Below are positions 56,116-64,000 of a stretch of DNA of 64,000 nt, in pieces (the first letter of the stretch is position 1; every line of letters begins with the position of its first letter). The position numbers and the translations under genes were made by a program. Source of the stretch: Deltaproteobacteria bacterium (lineage in GTDB: Bacteria > Desulfobacterota > Desulfobulbia > Desulfobulbales > Desulfurivibrionaceae); the NCBI GenBank assembly GCA_013349295.1, contig DUZW01000008.1, positions 1-64,000 on the forward strand, written 5' to 3'. The notes beneath the pieces are model-generated. The model was not told where the DNA came from. It worked only from the letters and a program-made list of their open reading frames with translations, and searched no databases.

Positions 56116-56328
56116 GGCTTGCACTTATATCTTCCGCCATCACCTGCCGCAGCAGCACCCCTGTGGGAGGTTGCCCAAATAAATATACTTCCAGCATGGT
56201 CGGCGAGAGGATGGAGTCCTTTGCTTTGAAGAGCATCCCGCCGTATTTATTCAGTATTACCTGCCGCCCATGCCAAGGGTATGATTAAGTGTTTACGAAC
56301 ACATCAACAGCAAGGCCGAATTGAGCCG

Positions 56329-56583
56329 ATGTCCGATTTTGCTCCTCATGGAAAACTTGCCATGCACTGCTGGGATTTTCATAACTGCGGAGAAAAGAAA
56401 AAGAAATGCCCGACCTTTCCCGGTTCGGGTAATAGCTGTGCGCTGCTGGCCGGCACCATCGGCTCCGGCCAGCCCATCTTCATCTTTAGCCGGAAGATGG
56501 AACGATGCCGGCGATGCAGCTTCTTCCACAGCGAGCACTACGCCGAGGAATTCGAAGGAGCCATCGAACACGATGCGTTTTAA
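56329..56583 (+). CDS. two-CW domain-like small protein
   Basis: An 84-residue protein with CWDFHNCGEKKKKCP, SGNSCALLAG, and RCRRCSFF; six or seven cysteines as in two-CW domains. It matches in layout the cysteine insert of the GGDEF protein just upstream. The start is uncertain: in-frame ATGs lie at 56281, 56329 and 56362. Function unknown. Confidence 0.6.
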   Translation: MSDFAPHGKLAMHCWDFHNCGEKKKKCPTFPGSGNSCALLAGTIGSGQPIFIFSRKMERCRRCSFFHSEHYAEEFEGAIEHDAF

Positions 56584-56784
56584 CTGAATACTCTCCTCCC
56601 TCGCCAAAGCAGGCCGAAAACCTCCTTCCCAACGCTCCCCTGCGACATTATCTTTTTTTTGAGAAACTACAACCCACGAAAGGGAAAGCCATTGCAGTGT
56701 TTGCCCCTATTATTTATATAGTAGAGGCATTTTTTTGTTGGGTATCACTTTGACAAACCTTCAAAACAAGGAAGAGGATCATCC

Positions 56785-57192
56785 ATGCTGCAAAGAATAA
56801 TCAAGCCCGTAAGTTTCTTTTTGGCTTTTTCCTTTCTTCTCCTCGATTTTTCCGTGCAGACGGCGCAGGCGAAGATGATCGATACCAACACCGTGATCGC
56901 GGTACAGAAAGAGGATGCAAGCAGAGAACGGGTTACCGCCTTTTTGGGGCGTGAAGATGTGCAAAAGGTCATGGTTCAGCACGGCGTCGATGCCGGCGAG
57001 GCGCAAAAAAGGGTGGCCAGCCTTTCCGATGCCGAGCTGGCGAAAATTTCCCAGGCCATGGAGCAGTTGCCTGCCGGCGGCGATGGAATAGGCGCGATCA
57101 TTGGCGCGGCGGTTTTCATCTTTGTGGTTTTGCTGATCACCGATCTCCTCGGTCTCACCCATGTTTTCTCCTTTGTTAACCACCGCCGCTAA
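56785..57192 (+). CDS. PA2779-family protein
   Basis: A 135-residue protein with a signal peptide or anchor (FFLAFSFLLLDFSVQTAQA), a helical middle (REDVQKVMVQHGVDAGEAQK, RVASLSDAELAKISQ) and a C-terminal membrane segment (GAIIGAAVFIFVVLLITDLL). This matches the PA2779 family. It overlaps the PA2778-type peptidase gene by 32 bases, the usual pairing. AGGAAGAGGA precedes the ATG. Confidence 0.85.
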   Translation: MLQRIIKPVSFFLAFSFLLLDFSVQTAQAKMIDTNTVIAVQKEDASRERVTAFLGREDVQKVMVQHGVDAGEAQKRVASLSDAELAKISQAMEQLPAGGDGIGAIIGAAVFIFVVLLITDLLGLTHVFSFVNHRR

Positions 57193-58183
57193 GCGCGGGA
57201 AAACATCGCATTTCATTCAGGCCGGCAATCGGATGATTGCCGGCCTGTTGTTTTTGGCGCTGCCCATTTTTCTCTCCGGCTGCACCATTTTTTCGGGAGA
57301 CCGCCTGCCCCGGGTGCCGGACGGCCCGGACAAGGCCATGGTTGCCGGGGTGCCTTTTTTTGCCCAGGAAGAATTGCAATGCGGGCCGGCTGCCCTGGCC
57401 ATGGTGCTTAACTGGAGCGGGATTGAGGTGCAGCCCTCCGACCTCACCCCCGAAGTCTATAGCCCCGGACTTAAAGGCAGCCTGCAAAGCGCCTTGATCG
57501 GCGCTGCCCGCAGGCATGGCCGGGTCGCTTATCCCATCACCGGCAGCGAGGCCCTGCTGGCCGAGGTATCCGCCGGAAATCCTGTTATTGTCCTGACCAA
57601 TCTCAGTTTCTCCTGGTACCCGAAATGGCACTATGGTGTGGTAATCGGCTACGACCGGGAGCAGGGCGAGATTATCCTTCACTCAGGGCTCACCGCCAAC
57701 GAACATCTCGGTTCCCGGGTTTTCATGAATATCTGGCAGCGCGGTGAGAATTGGGGACTCCTGGTCTTGCCGCCCGAGCGTTTACCGGCCGGCGCGAAAG
57801 AAGAGGTTTGGCTTGAGGCCGTTGCCGGCCTGGAAAAAACCACCCAGTGGCAAGGGGCCGTTGCCGGATACAGTGCGGCCCTGAAACGCTGGCCGGGGAG
57901 TTTTGGCGCCTGGATGGGCCTTGGCAACAGCCGCTACAACCTGCACGACCTTGCCGCCGCAAGCAAAGCCTTTCATCAGGCTACCCTGCTTCAGCCGAAA
58001 AACGGTATCCCCTTCAACAACCTGGCCCAGGTCCTGAACGAGCAGGGCAAGCAAAAAGAGGCCCTGGCCGCGGCACAACGAGCCTTGGAGCTTGGAGGTC
58101 CGCTTCTTGAGAATTTCCAGCAAACACTGGCTGAAATCAAGGCAACGCCTGTATCAAAAAATAAACCGCGACGCAAAAAATAA
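57161..58183 (+). CDS. PA2778-family C39-like cysteine peptidase with TPR
   Basis: A 340-residue probable lipoprotein (FLSGC lipobox). The peptidase domain has LQCGPAALAMVLNW (catalytic cysteine), KWHYGVVIGYD (histidine) and ILHSG; a TPR region follows (~235-325: FGAWMGLGNSRYNLHDLAAA, PFNNLAQVLNEQGKQ). Matches the PA2778 family, always next to PA2779-type genes. Start ATG 57161 overlaps the previous gene; ATG 57233, closer to the signal peptide, is an alternative. Substrate unknown. Confidence 0.85.
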   Translation: MFSPLLTTAAKRGKTSHFIQAGNRMIAGLLFLALPIFLSGCTIFSGDRLPRVPDGPDKAMVAGVPFFAQEELQCGPAALAMVLNWSGIEVQPSDLTPEVYSPGLKGSLQSALIGAARRHGRVAYPITGSEALLAEVSAGNPVIVLTNLSFSWYPKWHYGVVIGYDREQGEIILHSGLTANEHLGSRVFMNIWQRGENWGLLVLPPERLPAGAKEEVWLEAVAGLEKTTQWQGAVAGYSAALKRWPGSFGAWMGLGNSRYNLHDLAAASKAFHQATLLQPKNGIPFNNLAQVLNEQGKQKEALAAAQRALELGGPLLENFQQTLAEIKATPVSKNKPRRKK

Positions 58184-58220
58184 GGCGACAGATGCCTGAG
58201 AGAGCAGAGCGAGAAAGCAA

Positions 58221-58254
58221 AAAGGCCCGGAACGATTTCAACCGATCCGGGCCT
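58221..58254. terminator. bidirectional terminator between the peptidase gene and cooS
   Basis: AAGGCCCGGA and TCCGGGCCTT form a perfect 10-bp stem around a 14-base loop between two convergent genes, preceded by AAAA and followed by CGTCTG. Works for either side, with the A/T flank favouring the minus-strand gene. Confidence 0.7.
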
Positions 58255-58285
58255 TCGTCTGTCTCGTCACGGGAACAAGGATGGC

Positions 58286-60160
58286 TCAGGTCAGCCCCAG
58301 TGCCTTCCGCTTGGCAATGATCCGCTGATCGAGCAACTCCGCCGCTTTGCGCGGATCGGCTTCAACCACGAAACTGGCGCCCACCAAACCTTCCAGGCCG
58401 TTTAAGGCCAGGTCGGTTACCACCTTGGAACCGAGGATGTTGGGCGGCAGACCCAGATGGGTATAGATGCCGCAAGCCACCGCATAGAGGCCGATGGCCG
58501 CCGCTTTTTCCGAATACCACTCAGGCGAGGAGGCGCACACCGGCAGGTCGGAGATATCGACTCCGAGTTCGTTGGCGATCAACGCACACAGCTGAATAAT
58601 CCGCGAATTGTCCACACAGCTGCCCATGTGGAGGACCGGCGGGATGCCCAGAGACCCGCAAACCTCCTGCAACCCCGGCCCGGCCATGGAAATCGCCTCG
58701 GGCATCAGCAACCCGGCCTTGCCGGCGGCGGTGGTCACGCAGCCGGTGACCAGAACCAGGATGTCCTTTTCGATCAGGGCCTTGGCGAGACCGACATTAC
58801 AAGAATCCTGCTGTAATTTTGGATTGTTGCAGCCGACAATAGCGACAAAGCCCCGCACCTTGCCGGCCTTTACCGCATCGAGAAGCGGGGTGAGGCTGCC
58901 GCCCAAGGCGGAGAGGATCGCCTCGTTGCTGAAGCCGGTCATGATCTCCACCGGCTCCCCCGGAATCTCCACCCGGTTGGGATCGCGCTTGGCAAATCCG
59001 TCCACGGCGATAGCGACGATCTCCTTGGCTTGGGCCAAGGCGGTCTCGGGACGGACGTTAAAATGAATGGCCCCGGTGAACTTGGCCTTGTTGGCCGTGG
59101 TAATAAACTTGGTGTGGTAGCAGGCTGCCGCCGGGATCAGGCTGGGCATGATGCACTGGTAATCAACGACGATGGCCTCCACCGCGCCGGTAACCACCGC
59201 CAGTTCGGTCATCAGATGGTTGCCGGCCATGGGGATGCCCTGACGGGCCAGGATCTCGTTGCCGGTGCAACACAGGCCGGCGACATTGATGCCACCGGCG
59301 CCCATCGCCTTGGCCTTGGCCAGCAGGGCCGGATCCTGGGCGGCGGCGACGATCATCTCGCTCACCACCGGGTTATGACCATGGACCAGAATGTTCACTT
59401 GCTCTTTCTTGATTACCGCCAGATTCACCTTCGCCTTCCTGGGGGTGGGGGTGCCGAAGATCACGTCGGAGAGCTCGGTGCCTATCATCGACCCGGCCCA
59501 ACCGTCGGCCAAGGCGGTACGCGCCGCATGGATCAGGGTGTTGGGGGCGTCGTTGTCGCAACCCATGTGGGTTCGGTGCATCATCTCGGCGATCTCCCGG
59601 TCAACGCCGCGGGGGGTCATGCCGAGCTTCTTCCATATCTCGCGACGCTTGGCAGGCACCCGGCACATGAAGGAGACTTCTTTCTTGCGGCTACCGAAAT
59701 CAGCGTAGAGGACATCCAAAAGATCGCGGGCGATATCGAGAACCACACGGCTCTCCGTCTTGATGCCGAGTTCGGCTGCGATGCGGATCAACTTTGCCTC
59801 GTCCCTGATCCGGTAATCCTGTGTGGCGCCCTCGACAATCGCCTCCAAAACCTCGATCAAGTCGCGGCCATGATCGGAGTGACCGGCGGAACCACCGGCG
59901 ATGAAACGACCGAAATTCCTGGCCACAATCACATCACCATCGGCGCCGCAGACGCCGCGCTTCATCTTGTCGCTGATCCGGCACGGGCCCATCACACAGT
60001 TGCGGCAGGTAGTGCCTAGCTCGCAGAATTTACAATGCGGGGTCTGCTGCTCCAAGCGGTCCCAGGCGGTCTCCACCCCATCGCGCTCGGCCTTAGCGAG
60101 CATTTGCCTGGCATCAAGCCAGATGGATTTCTCCTCGATCGTTCGCTTTTCTCTTGCCAT
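58286..60160 (-). CDS. cooS: anaerobic carbon-monoxide dehydrogenase catalytic subunit
   Basis: A 624-residue Ni-Fe enzyme oxidising CO to CO2. The N-terminal cluster ligands are visible: HCKFCELGTTCRNCVMGPC (C43, C46, C52, C55, C60) and VCGADGD (C71). Further cluster ligands appear in GLCCTGNE, VVGCNNPK and LVTGCVTT. No cooF, cooC or acetyl-CoA synthase genes lie next to it, so it looks like a monofunctional, stand-alone CooS for CO detoxification or energy. ATG 60160 with GAGGAG upstream gives the family length. Confidence 0.95.
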   Translation of the reverse strand: MAREKRTIEEKSIWLDARQMLAKAERDGVETAWDRLEQQTPHCKFCELGTTCRNCVMGPCRISDKMKRGVCGADGDVIVARNFGRFIAGGSAGHSDHGRDLIEVLEAIVEGATQDYRIRDEAKLIRIAAELGIKTESRVVLDIARDLLDVLYADFGSRKKEVSFMCRVPAKRREIWKKLGMTPRGVDREIAEMMHRTHMGCDNDAPNTLIHAARTALADGWAGSMIGTELSDVIFGTPTPRKAKVNLAVIKKEQVNILVHGHNPVVSEMIVAAAQDPALLAKAKAMGAGGINVAGLCCTGNEILARQGIPMAGNHLMTELAVVTGAVEAIVVDYQCIMPSLIPAAACYHTKFITTANKAKFTGAIHFNVRPETALAQAKEIVAIAVDGFAKRDPNRVEIPGEPVEIMTGFSNEAILSALGGSLTPLLDAVKAGKVRGFVAIVGCNNPKLQQDSCNVGLAKALIEKDILVLVTGCVTTAAGKAGLLMPEAISMAGPGLQEVCGSLGIPPVLHMGSCVDNSRIIQLCALIANELGVDISDLPVCASSPEWYSEKAAAIGLYAVACGIYTHLGLPPNILGSKVVTDLALNGLEGLVGASFVVEADPRKAAELLDQRIIAKRKALGLT

Positions 60161-60535
60161 GTTGGGTTCTCCTCTATAGTCACCGTTTTCCCGGAACGTC
60201 CATGATCTGCGCACCTTGATCATACGTTGCCCCTGGAAAAGAGTCTGTCAGCTTCCCGACATTTTCCATTTTTTAAGACGTCATAGGTCCACCGGCCAGG
60301 ACGCATGAAATATCCTATCACCCATGGAGAAAATTTTTCAAGTGCGCACCTTGCAGTAAACGCATATCCCCTTGCTTGTCACACAACTTTTTTCTTAATC
60401 TGGTCAACAGATTCTGGCGGACTCGGTCATTTATTAAGGAATCGAACTCAAAGCGAAATGACAGGAGAACGTGTTGTTGCCCAGCAACGCCCCAGCGGTG
60501 CGGTTTTACAAGAACAAAGCCTGCCGTGATTGCCA
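60161..60535. other. intergenic region upstream of cooS
   Basis: No supported gene. It should carry the cooS promoter on the minus strand, but no box stands out. Confidence 0.35.
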
Positions 60536-60551
60536 TGGCACAATAATTGCT
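60536..60551 (+). promoter_or_regulatory. sigma-54 (RpoN) promoter
   Basis: TGGCACA-ATAA-TTGCT matches the -24/-12 consensus TGGCAC[GA]-N4-TTGC[AT] exactly. It points to the TusA-like gene starting at 60706, giving a leader of roughly 140 bases. An enhancer-binding activator would be needed; none is in the window. Confidence 0.65.
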
Positions 60552-60705
60552 CAATTTTCTGGTGAGTAGTTGGGTTTATCCCTGAGGCATGAATGAACAC
60601 CTCATGAAAATCTCGCAAGAACAAGCTGGAAGGCTCACCCCCTCATGGTTTCTACTTGTTACCGACAGGGGAGTTTTTATACAATCATCAGAGGAGGAAG
60701 AATGC

Positions 60706-60948
60706 ATGGATCTCTCAAGCGTTAAACCGGACCAGATTCTTGATGTAAAAGGCATGAGCTGCCCAATGCCGCTGCTGAAGACCAAAAAGGCCATGGATTC
60801 GATCGCTTCAGGCCAGATTCTGGAGGTGCTGGGCACCGATCCCGGTTCCAAAAACGACCTGCCCAACTGGTGTACGCGCTCCGGCCATGAGTTTTTGGGC
60901 AACAAGGAAGACGCTGGTGTTTTTATTTTTTACATCAAGAAGGGGTAA
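60706..60948 (+). CDS. TusA-family sulfur-carrier protein
   Basis: An 80-residue protein with the CPxP motif in DVKGMSCPMPLLKTKKAM; the cysteine is residue 19, as in E. coli TusA. TusA-like proteins carry persulfide in tRNA thiolation or in sulfur oxidation/disproportionation. Here it is a single gene. I choose ATG 60706 because GAGGAGGA lies eight bases upstream; the frame is open back to 60589. The sigma-54 promoter at 60536 suggests conditional use. Confidence 0.88.
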   Translation: MDLSSVKPDQILDVKGMSCPMPLLKTKKAMDSIASGQILEVLGTDPGSKNDLPNWCTRSGHEFLGNKEDAGVFIFYIKKG

Positions 60949-61021
60949 CACTCCTCCCTTCCGACGGCATTGCGCCATGAAGGGCTGAGGCTGACCCTGC
61001 AAACCGAACACCCGCTGAAAT

Positions 61022-61067
61022 AGTTTGGGTAAGATGATCCGCTAAAACGTATCATCTTACCCAAACT
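61022..61067. terminator. perfect 17-bp inverted repeat between convergent genes
   Basis: AGTTTGGGTAAGATGAT and ATCATCTTACCCAAACT pair perfectly around a 12-base loop, 73 bases after the TusA-like stop and 41 before the cyclase stop. Position favours a two-way terminator, but there is no T-tract; an inserted small palindromic element is an alternative. Confidence 0.5.
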
Positions 61068-61108
61068 TAAACGTACCTGTCGAATCCACGAGCAATAAAA
61101 CACTCAAA

Positions 61109-63088
61109 TTACATCTTCTCAAGAGAGACAGCACCATCCCAGTCAGTCGGCAATTCCTGTCGTCGAAGCTCGCCGATACGCGCCAGGTATATCTCCGCAA
61201 TCGCATTAACAGCAGGAATGTCAATCAATGTCTGCCATTGTCTTTCTGCAACATCCCATTGCTTGCTGCGATAAGACTGAATCGCGGCTTCAACCTTCTG
61301 GGGCAAATCAGGATCTGCGGGCAGTGTATAGATATCAATCGGCATTGTTTTCCCCTTCACCCGCACCTTGTCAACATGCATAATCGGAAGACAAGCGGAT
61401 ACATCTTTTGCCGTAGACTCACTAATCAGGATTTGAGTACCGTAAAGTTTGTTTATGCCTTCCAAACGTGATGCGACATTCACATTATCGCCGACAGCGG
61501 TATAGTCAAAACGATCCTTAGAACCCATATTTCCTACAATTGCATCCCCGGTATGAATGCCAATACGCATATAAATTCCCGGGAATTCCCGGCCGACCAA
61601 TTCTTGCCGCATCACGGCTGCGGCAACTTGCATAGCCATAGCTGCCTGACACGCATGAAGAGCCTGTTCCGTATCCGCCAGAGGAGCACCCCAAAATGCC
61701 ATAATGGCATCACCGATAAACTTGTCTACAGTGCCGCCGTAATCATGAATAATTTTTGTCATTTCAGAAAAGTGTCGAATCAGGAGATTCGACACCTGCT
61801 CCGGCTCCAAGCACTCTGAAATACTGCTAAAACCTTGAAGGTCCGTAAACATAATGGTGAGATATCTGCGCTCACCACCAAGCGTCAATTTTTCCGGGTG
61901 CCGTATTATTTCCGCTACAATTTCAGGCGCAACGTACTGCTGAAATGCTCTCCGCATTTGTATTCGCTGTTTTTGTTCCGACAAAAAGGCAACACCCCCT
62001 CTCTGCACATAACAAATCATCGGAGCAATCATTGCCGAAACAGATGGAATCCACAGATCATGCATGCCGAATAGCCAGACATCAAAAATTGCTGTCATTG
62101 CGGAAATGCCCATAACAACAAAAAGACTTTGCAGAGGACGCCACTTAAGAAGACAGATTAATGTCAACAACAAGACCAATGCCGTTTCTAAAAGTGACTC
62201 GATTCTGGATAGTTCCCTGATGTTTCGATTCAACAACGCATTGGCAATAAAGGTTGCATGAACTTCAACCCCTGGCGTCAGATAGCCGGTAATCGGCAGA
62301 AATGGTGTGGAAAAAGCATCGGTCTGAGTTACCCCTGGTTCCGGCGATGCCTTTGTGTCAAACCCGATCAGCACGATTTGATTTTTAAAAAATCCTTCCG
62401 GCAACATTTCTCGTGCATTCAATGCCTGATAATAGGAGACATAGCGAAAAGCATGGTCAGCACCCAAATACCGGACCCTGGAATCAGGCCCTAATCTCTG
62501 GGAGGAATAAGGAGATACACCGATCTTATCTTGATAAAGTCGTACTATTTGACGCCAGAACGCATCGCCTGCACGAGGGATTTGCCTGACGACCAAATCC
62601 GCATCCAGTGTAACTGCCGCAACACCGGTGAGTGCTCCCGCCACAAGAAACTGGTTGAGCGGATCCACCTTCATTATCTGGGAAAACTGATCCCTTTCTT
62701 GCAAAACAATGTCACCCGCCAAAACGACATTCCCTGCTCGTTTAATGGCCTCAGCAAACTGCTCGTCTCCCTCAGGTGCAGAATGCTCTGCAAATACCAC
62801 GTCAAAAGCAATAACCGCTGCGCCGGCCTTACGTAGTTCGTCTACCAGTCGTGCGTGTAATTGCCTCGGCCAGGGCCATTGATACTGAAGCTCGGCAAAC
62901 GAAGTTTCATCAATACCGATAATAACAACAGGGACATCCAGGTTGCGCGGAGTAGAAATAACCGTGAGAAGATCGAATTCATACAGTTCGAGCCGGCGGC
63001 CTGCCGAAGTATAAAAAAACAGGGCAAGACCAAGCCAGGTCAGGATAAGCAGAGCACCAGCCCGAACGATTGAACGGTTGACAATCAA
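61109..63088 (-). CDS. CHASE2 domain adenylate/guanylate cyclase
   Basis: A 659-residue membrane protein. After one N-terminal helix comes a CHASE2 extracellular sensor (~30-300: VVIIGIDETSFAELQYQWPW, AFDVVFAEHSAPEGDEQF), then three membrane helices (~300-370) and a class III cyclase domain with TIMFTDLQGFSSISE, DKFIGDAIMAFWGAP and DYTAVGDNVNVASRLE, the metal and base-binding residues of an active enzyme. The start is a TTG at 63088 with AGGGGG upstream, nine bases after the stop of the barrel gene, so the two form an operon. Confidence 0.9.
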   Translation of the reverse strand: MIVNRSIVRAGALLILTWLGLALFFYTSAGRRLELYEFDLLTVISTPRNLDVPVVIIGIDETSFAELQYQWPWPRQLHARLVDELRKAGAAVIAFDVVFAEHSAPEGDEQFAEAIKRAGNVVLAGDIVLQERDQFSQIMKVDPLNQFLVAGALTGVAAVTLDADLVVRQIPRAGDAFWRQIVRLYQDKIGVSPYSSQRLGPDSRVRYLGADHAFRYVSYYQALNAREMLPEGFFKNQIVLIGFDTKASPEPGVTQTDAFSTPFLPITGYLTPGVEVHATFIANALLNRNIRELSRIESLLETALVLLLTLICLLKWRPLQSLFVVMGISAMTAIFDVWLFGMHDLWIPSVSAMIAPMICYVQRGGVAFLSEQKQRIQMRRAFQQYVAPEIVAEIIRHPEKLTLGGERRYLTIMFTDLQGFSSISECLEPEQVSNLLIRHFSEMTKIIHDYGGTVDKFIGDAIMAFWGAPLADTEQALHACQAAMAMQVAAAVMRQELVGREFPGIYMRIGIHTGDAIVGNMGSKDRFDYTAVGDNVNVASRLEGINKLYGTQILISESTAKDVSACLPIMHVDKVRVKGKTMPIDIYTLPADPDLPQKVEAAIQSYRSKQWDVAERQWQTLIDIPAVNAIAEIYLARIGELRRQELPTDWDGAVSLEKM

Positions 63089-63097
63089 ACCGGCCCC

Positions 63098-64000
63098 CTA
63101 GAATCTGAAGTTAACTTCTGCGGTATACTGTGTTCCTTGATTTTCATCAAACGCATCATCCACAGAGAATCTCAACAACCAATGTTTCTCTTTGGATTGC
63201 CAGTAGATATCAGCAGCACCATCCCAACTGGCTGCCAGTTTTACGGTATTGCCTTCGTCGCTGTAGCGTTCACTGCGGTATACCATTCGACTGACAAAAT
63301 ACCAGCCACTTGGACTTGTCCAGGTCACACCCACCGCACCGGCATTATTTGGCAGATACGGAACATCATTTCCATTAAAAGCAGTTCCGGAATTCTCAGA
63401 CAAGGCATGGATATATTTTCCAAAAACACCACAGTGCTTGTTCAGCAAATGATTCACAGACACACCTGCCGATTTTATGTTGCCTCCTTCATATGCAGGG
63501 GTATTCACAAATTCAAGCAGATCATCCTTGGTCAACGCTCCAAGGTCGCGTTTTCTTAGCTTTCCCAGCCCTTCAAGGTCATTGATAGTATAAGGCGTTG
63601 TTACAGAAAACAGATTGTTATTAATTTTTTTGTAATCCAGGAAAACACTGGTGAAGGTTTCCGGTGTTACTTCCCACTCAAACTGGCCACGGTAACGCGT
63701 GAACTCACCGCCTCTCGATACCAATCTGTCATCAAGGGGAATCCCCGCAGTTGCTATGGGGCCAAGAGAACTGAAGGAAGCCGGCCGCAACCAATCCTGG
63801 TAAGCAAGCCTTATCAGCTTCTTGTTCCCAAACTTGTAAACAAGGCCGAGACGCGGGTTGAGTTGAGAATCGGAAAAGTCATCATCCTCAGTGCCAACCA
63901 GGCCCTTGAATGGTATCAACGGAAAATTCAGCAAAAAATCTTCATGGGCCTTGCGTTTATTATGCTGATAAAAAAGATCCAGTTGCACTTGCAACTCCGG
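63098..64000 (-). CDS. C-terminal part of an outer-membrane beta-barrel protein (TonB-receptor-like)
   Basis: The frame is open to the right edge, so the N-terminus lies outside. The visible ~300 residues show alternating strands and loops (LNPRLGLVYKFGNKKLIRLA, FEWEVTPETFTSVFLDYKKI, WYFVSRMVYRSERYSD) and end in EVNFRF, the aromatic last residue of outer-membrane barrels. This fits the end of a TonB-dependent-receptor-like barrel, or a barrel fused to a TPR or other domain. Linked to the CHASE2 cyclase. Confidence 0.7.
   Translation of the reverse strand, partial: PELQVQLDLFYQHNKRKAHEDFLLNFPLIPFKGLVGTEDDDFSDSQLNPRLGLVYKFGNKKLIRLAYQDWLRPASFSSLGPIATAGIPLDDRLVSRGGEFTRYRGQFEWEVTPETFTSVFLDYKKINNNLFSVTTPYTINDLEGLGKLRKRDLGALTKDDLLEFVNTPAYEGGNIKSAGVSVNHLLNKHCGVFGKYIHALSENSGTAFNGNDVPYLPNNAGAVGVTWTSPSGWYFVSRMVYRSERYSDEGNTVKLAASWDGAADIYWQSKEKHWLLRFSVDDAFDENQGTQYTAEVNFRF

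Noticed and set aside
60318-60554. A 78-codon minus-strand frame before cooS
   Set aside because: No ribosome site and it covers the sigma-54 promoter of the divergent gene.
1-64000. Search for CRISPR arrays, tRNA genes, rRNA and transposases
   Set aside because: No regularly spaced repeats, cloverleaf-like sequence, rRNA stretch or transposase motif was seen by eye. A covariance-model scan would be needed to exclude small RNAs.

Overview
The window is a stretch of chromosome from a Gram-negative, probably anaerobic bacterium. Gene content suggests a Desulfobacterota (Desulfobulbales-like) organism: a monofunctional Ni-Fe carbon monoxide dehydrogenase, a lysine 2,3-aminomutase / beta-lysine acetyltransferase pair (N-acetyl-beta-lysine osmolyte), a TusA-like protein behind a sigma-54-type promoter, lipoproteins and outer-membrane efflux, and many two-component and c-di-GMP proteins. 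This placement is inference; there is no rRNA or other strong taxonomic marker. Most genes look GC-rich, with Shine-Dalgarno sites of the AGGAG type. One segment, about 4.84-6.57 kb, is clearly AT-rich and looks acquired.

Layout. 0.5-4.7 kb: ABC-F ATPase, a PilZ protein, KDPG aldolase (eda) and, 1.6 kb away, a second, internally deleted eda copy; two copies of a structured ~215-bp repeat lie here. 4.8-7.4 kb: a small accessory island on the minus strand with an HNH nuclease-like protein, a protein with a HEPN-type R-x4-H motif, and an antitoxin/RelE-like toxin pair. 7.5-11.9 kb: zwf-pgl-edd, which with eda complete the Entner-Doudoroff pathway. 12-16.7 kb: a GH26-like lipoprotein and a 1154-residue three-domain protein (GH18-like, NodB deacetylase, family 2 glycosyltransferase), a probable exopolysaccharide machine. 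16.9-24.4 kb: RNase D-like exonuclease, Tim44-like membrane protein with small partners, a P2-type cation ATPase divergent from a NhaR-like LysR regulator, and a tRNA dihydrouridine synthase. 24.7-31.1 kb: small membrane proteins, an HNH protein, a SprT-like/DUF2786 protein, RNase HI, a repeat pair, a zinc-ribbon micro-ORF coupled to a radical SAM/SPASM enzyme, and rlmN. 31.3-37.0 kb: TetR regulator plus a MacA / ABC ATPase / permease / NodT-type efflux set. 37.2-46.1 kb: pseudouridine synthase, hybrid histidine kinase, metallo-beta-lactamase-fold enzyme, Old Yellow Enzyme, methyltransferase, endonuclease IV, DUF4197 protein. 46.3-49.4 kb: MarR regulator with a clear promoter and palindromic operator, then ablA-ablB. 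49.4-58.2 kb: a broken DUF3175 gene, DUF502 protein, ferredoxin-like protein, two GGDEF proteins, a DUF504 protein, a two-CW-type protein and the PA2779/PA2778-type pair. 58.2-64 kb: cooS, tusA-like gene, CHASE2 adenylate cyclase and the 3' part of an outer-membrane beta-barrel gene that runs off the right edge.

The best candidates for something undescribed are the AT-rich HNH + HEPN-motif gene pair separated by a GC-rich imperfect inverted repeat that resembles an integron attC site, and the three-domain polysaccharide protein with its GH26-like partner. Two dispersed repeat families with conserved hairpins sit between and inside operons. No tRNA, rRNA, CRISPR array, transposase or phage gene was recognised.
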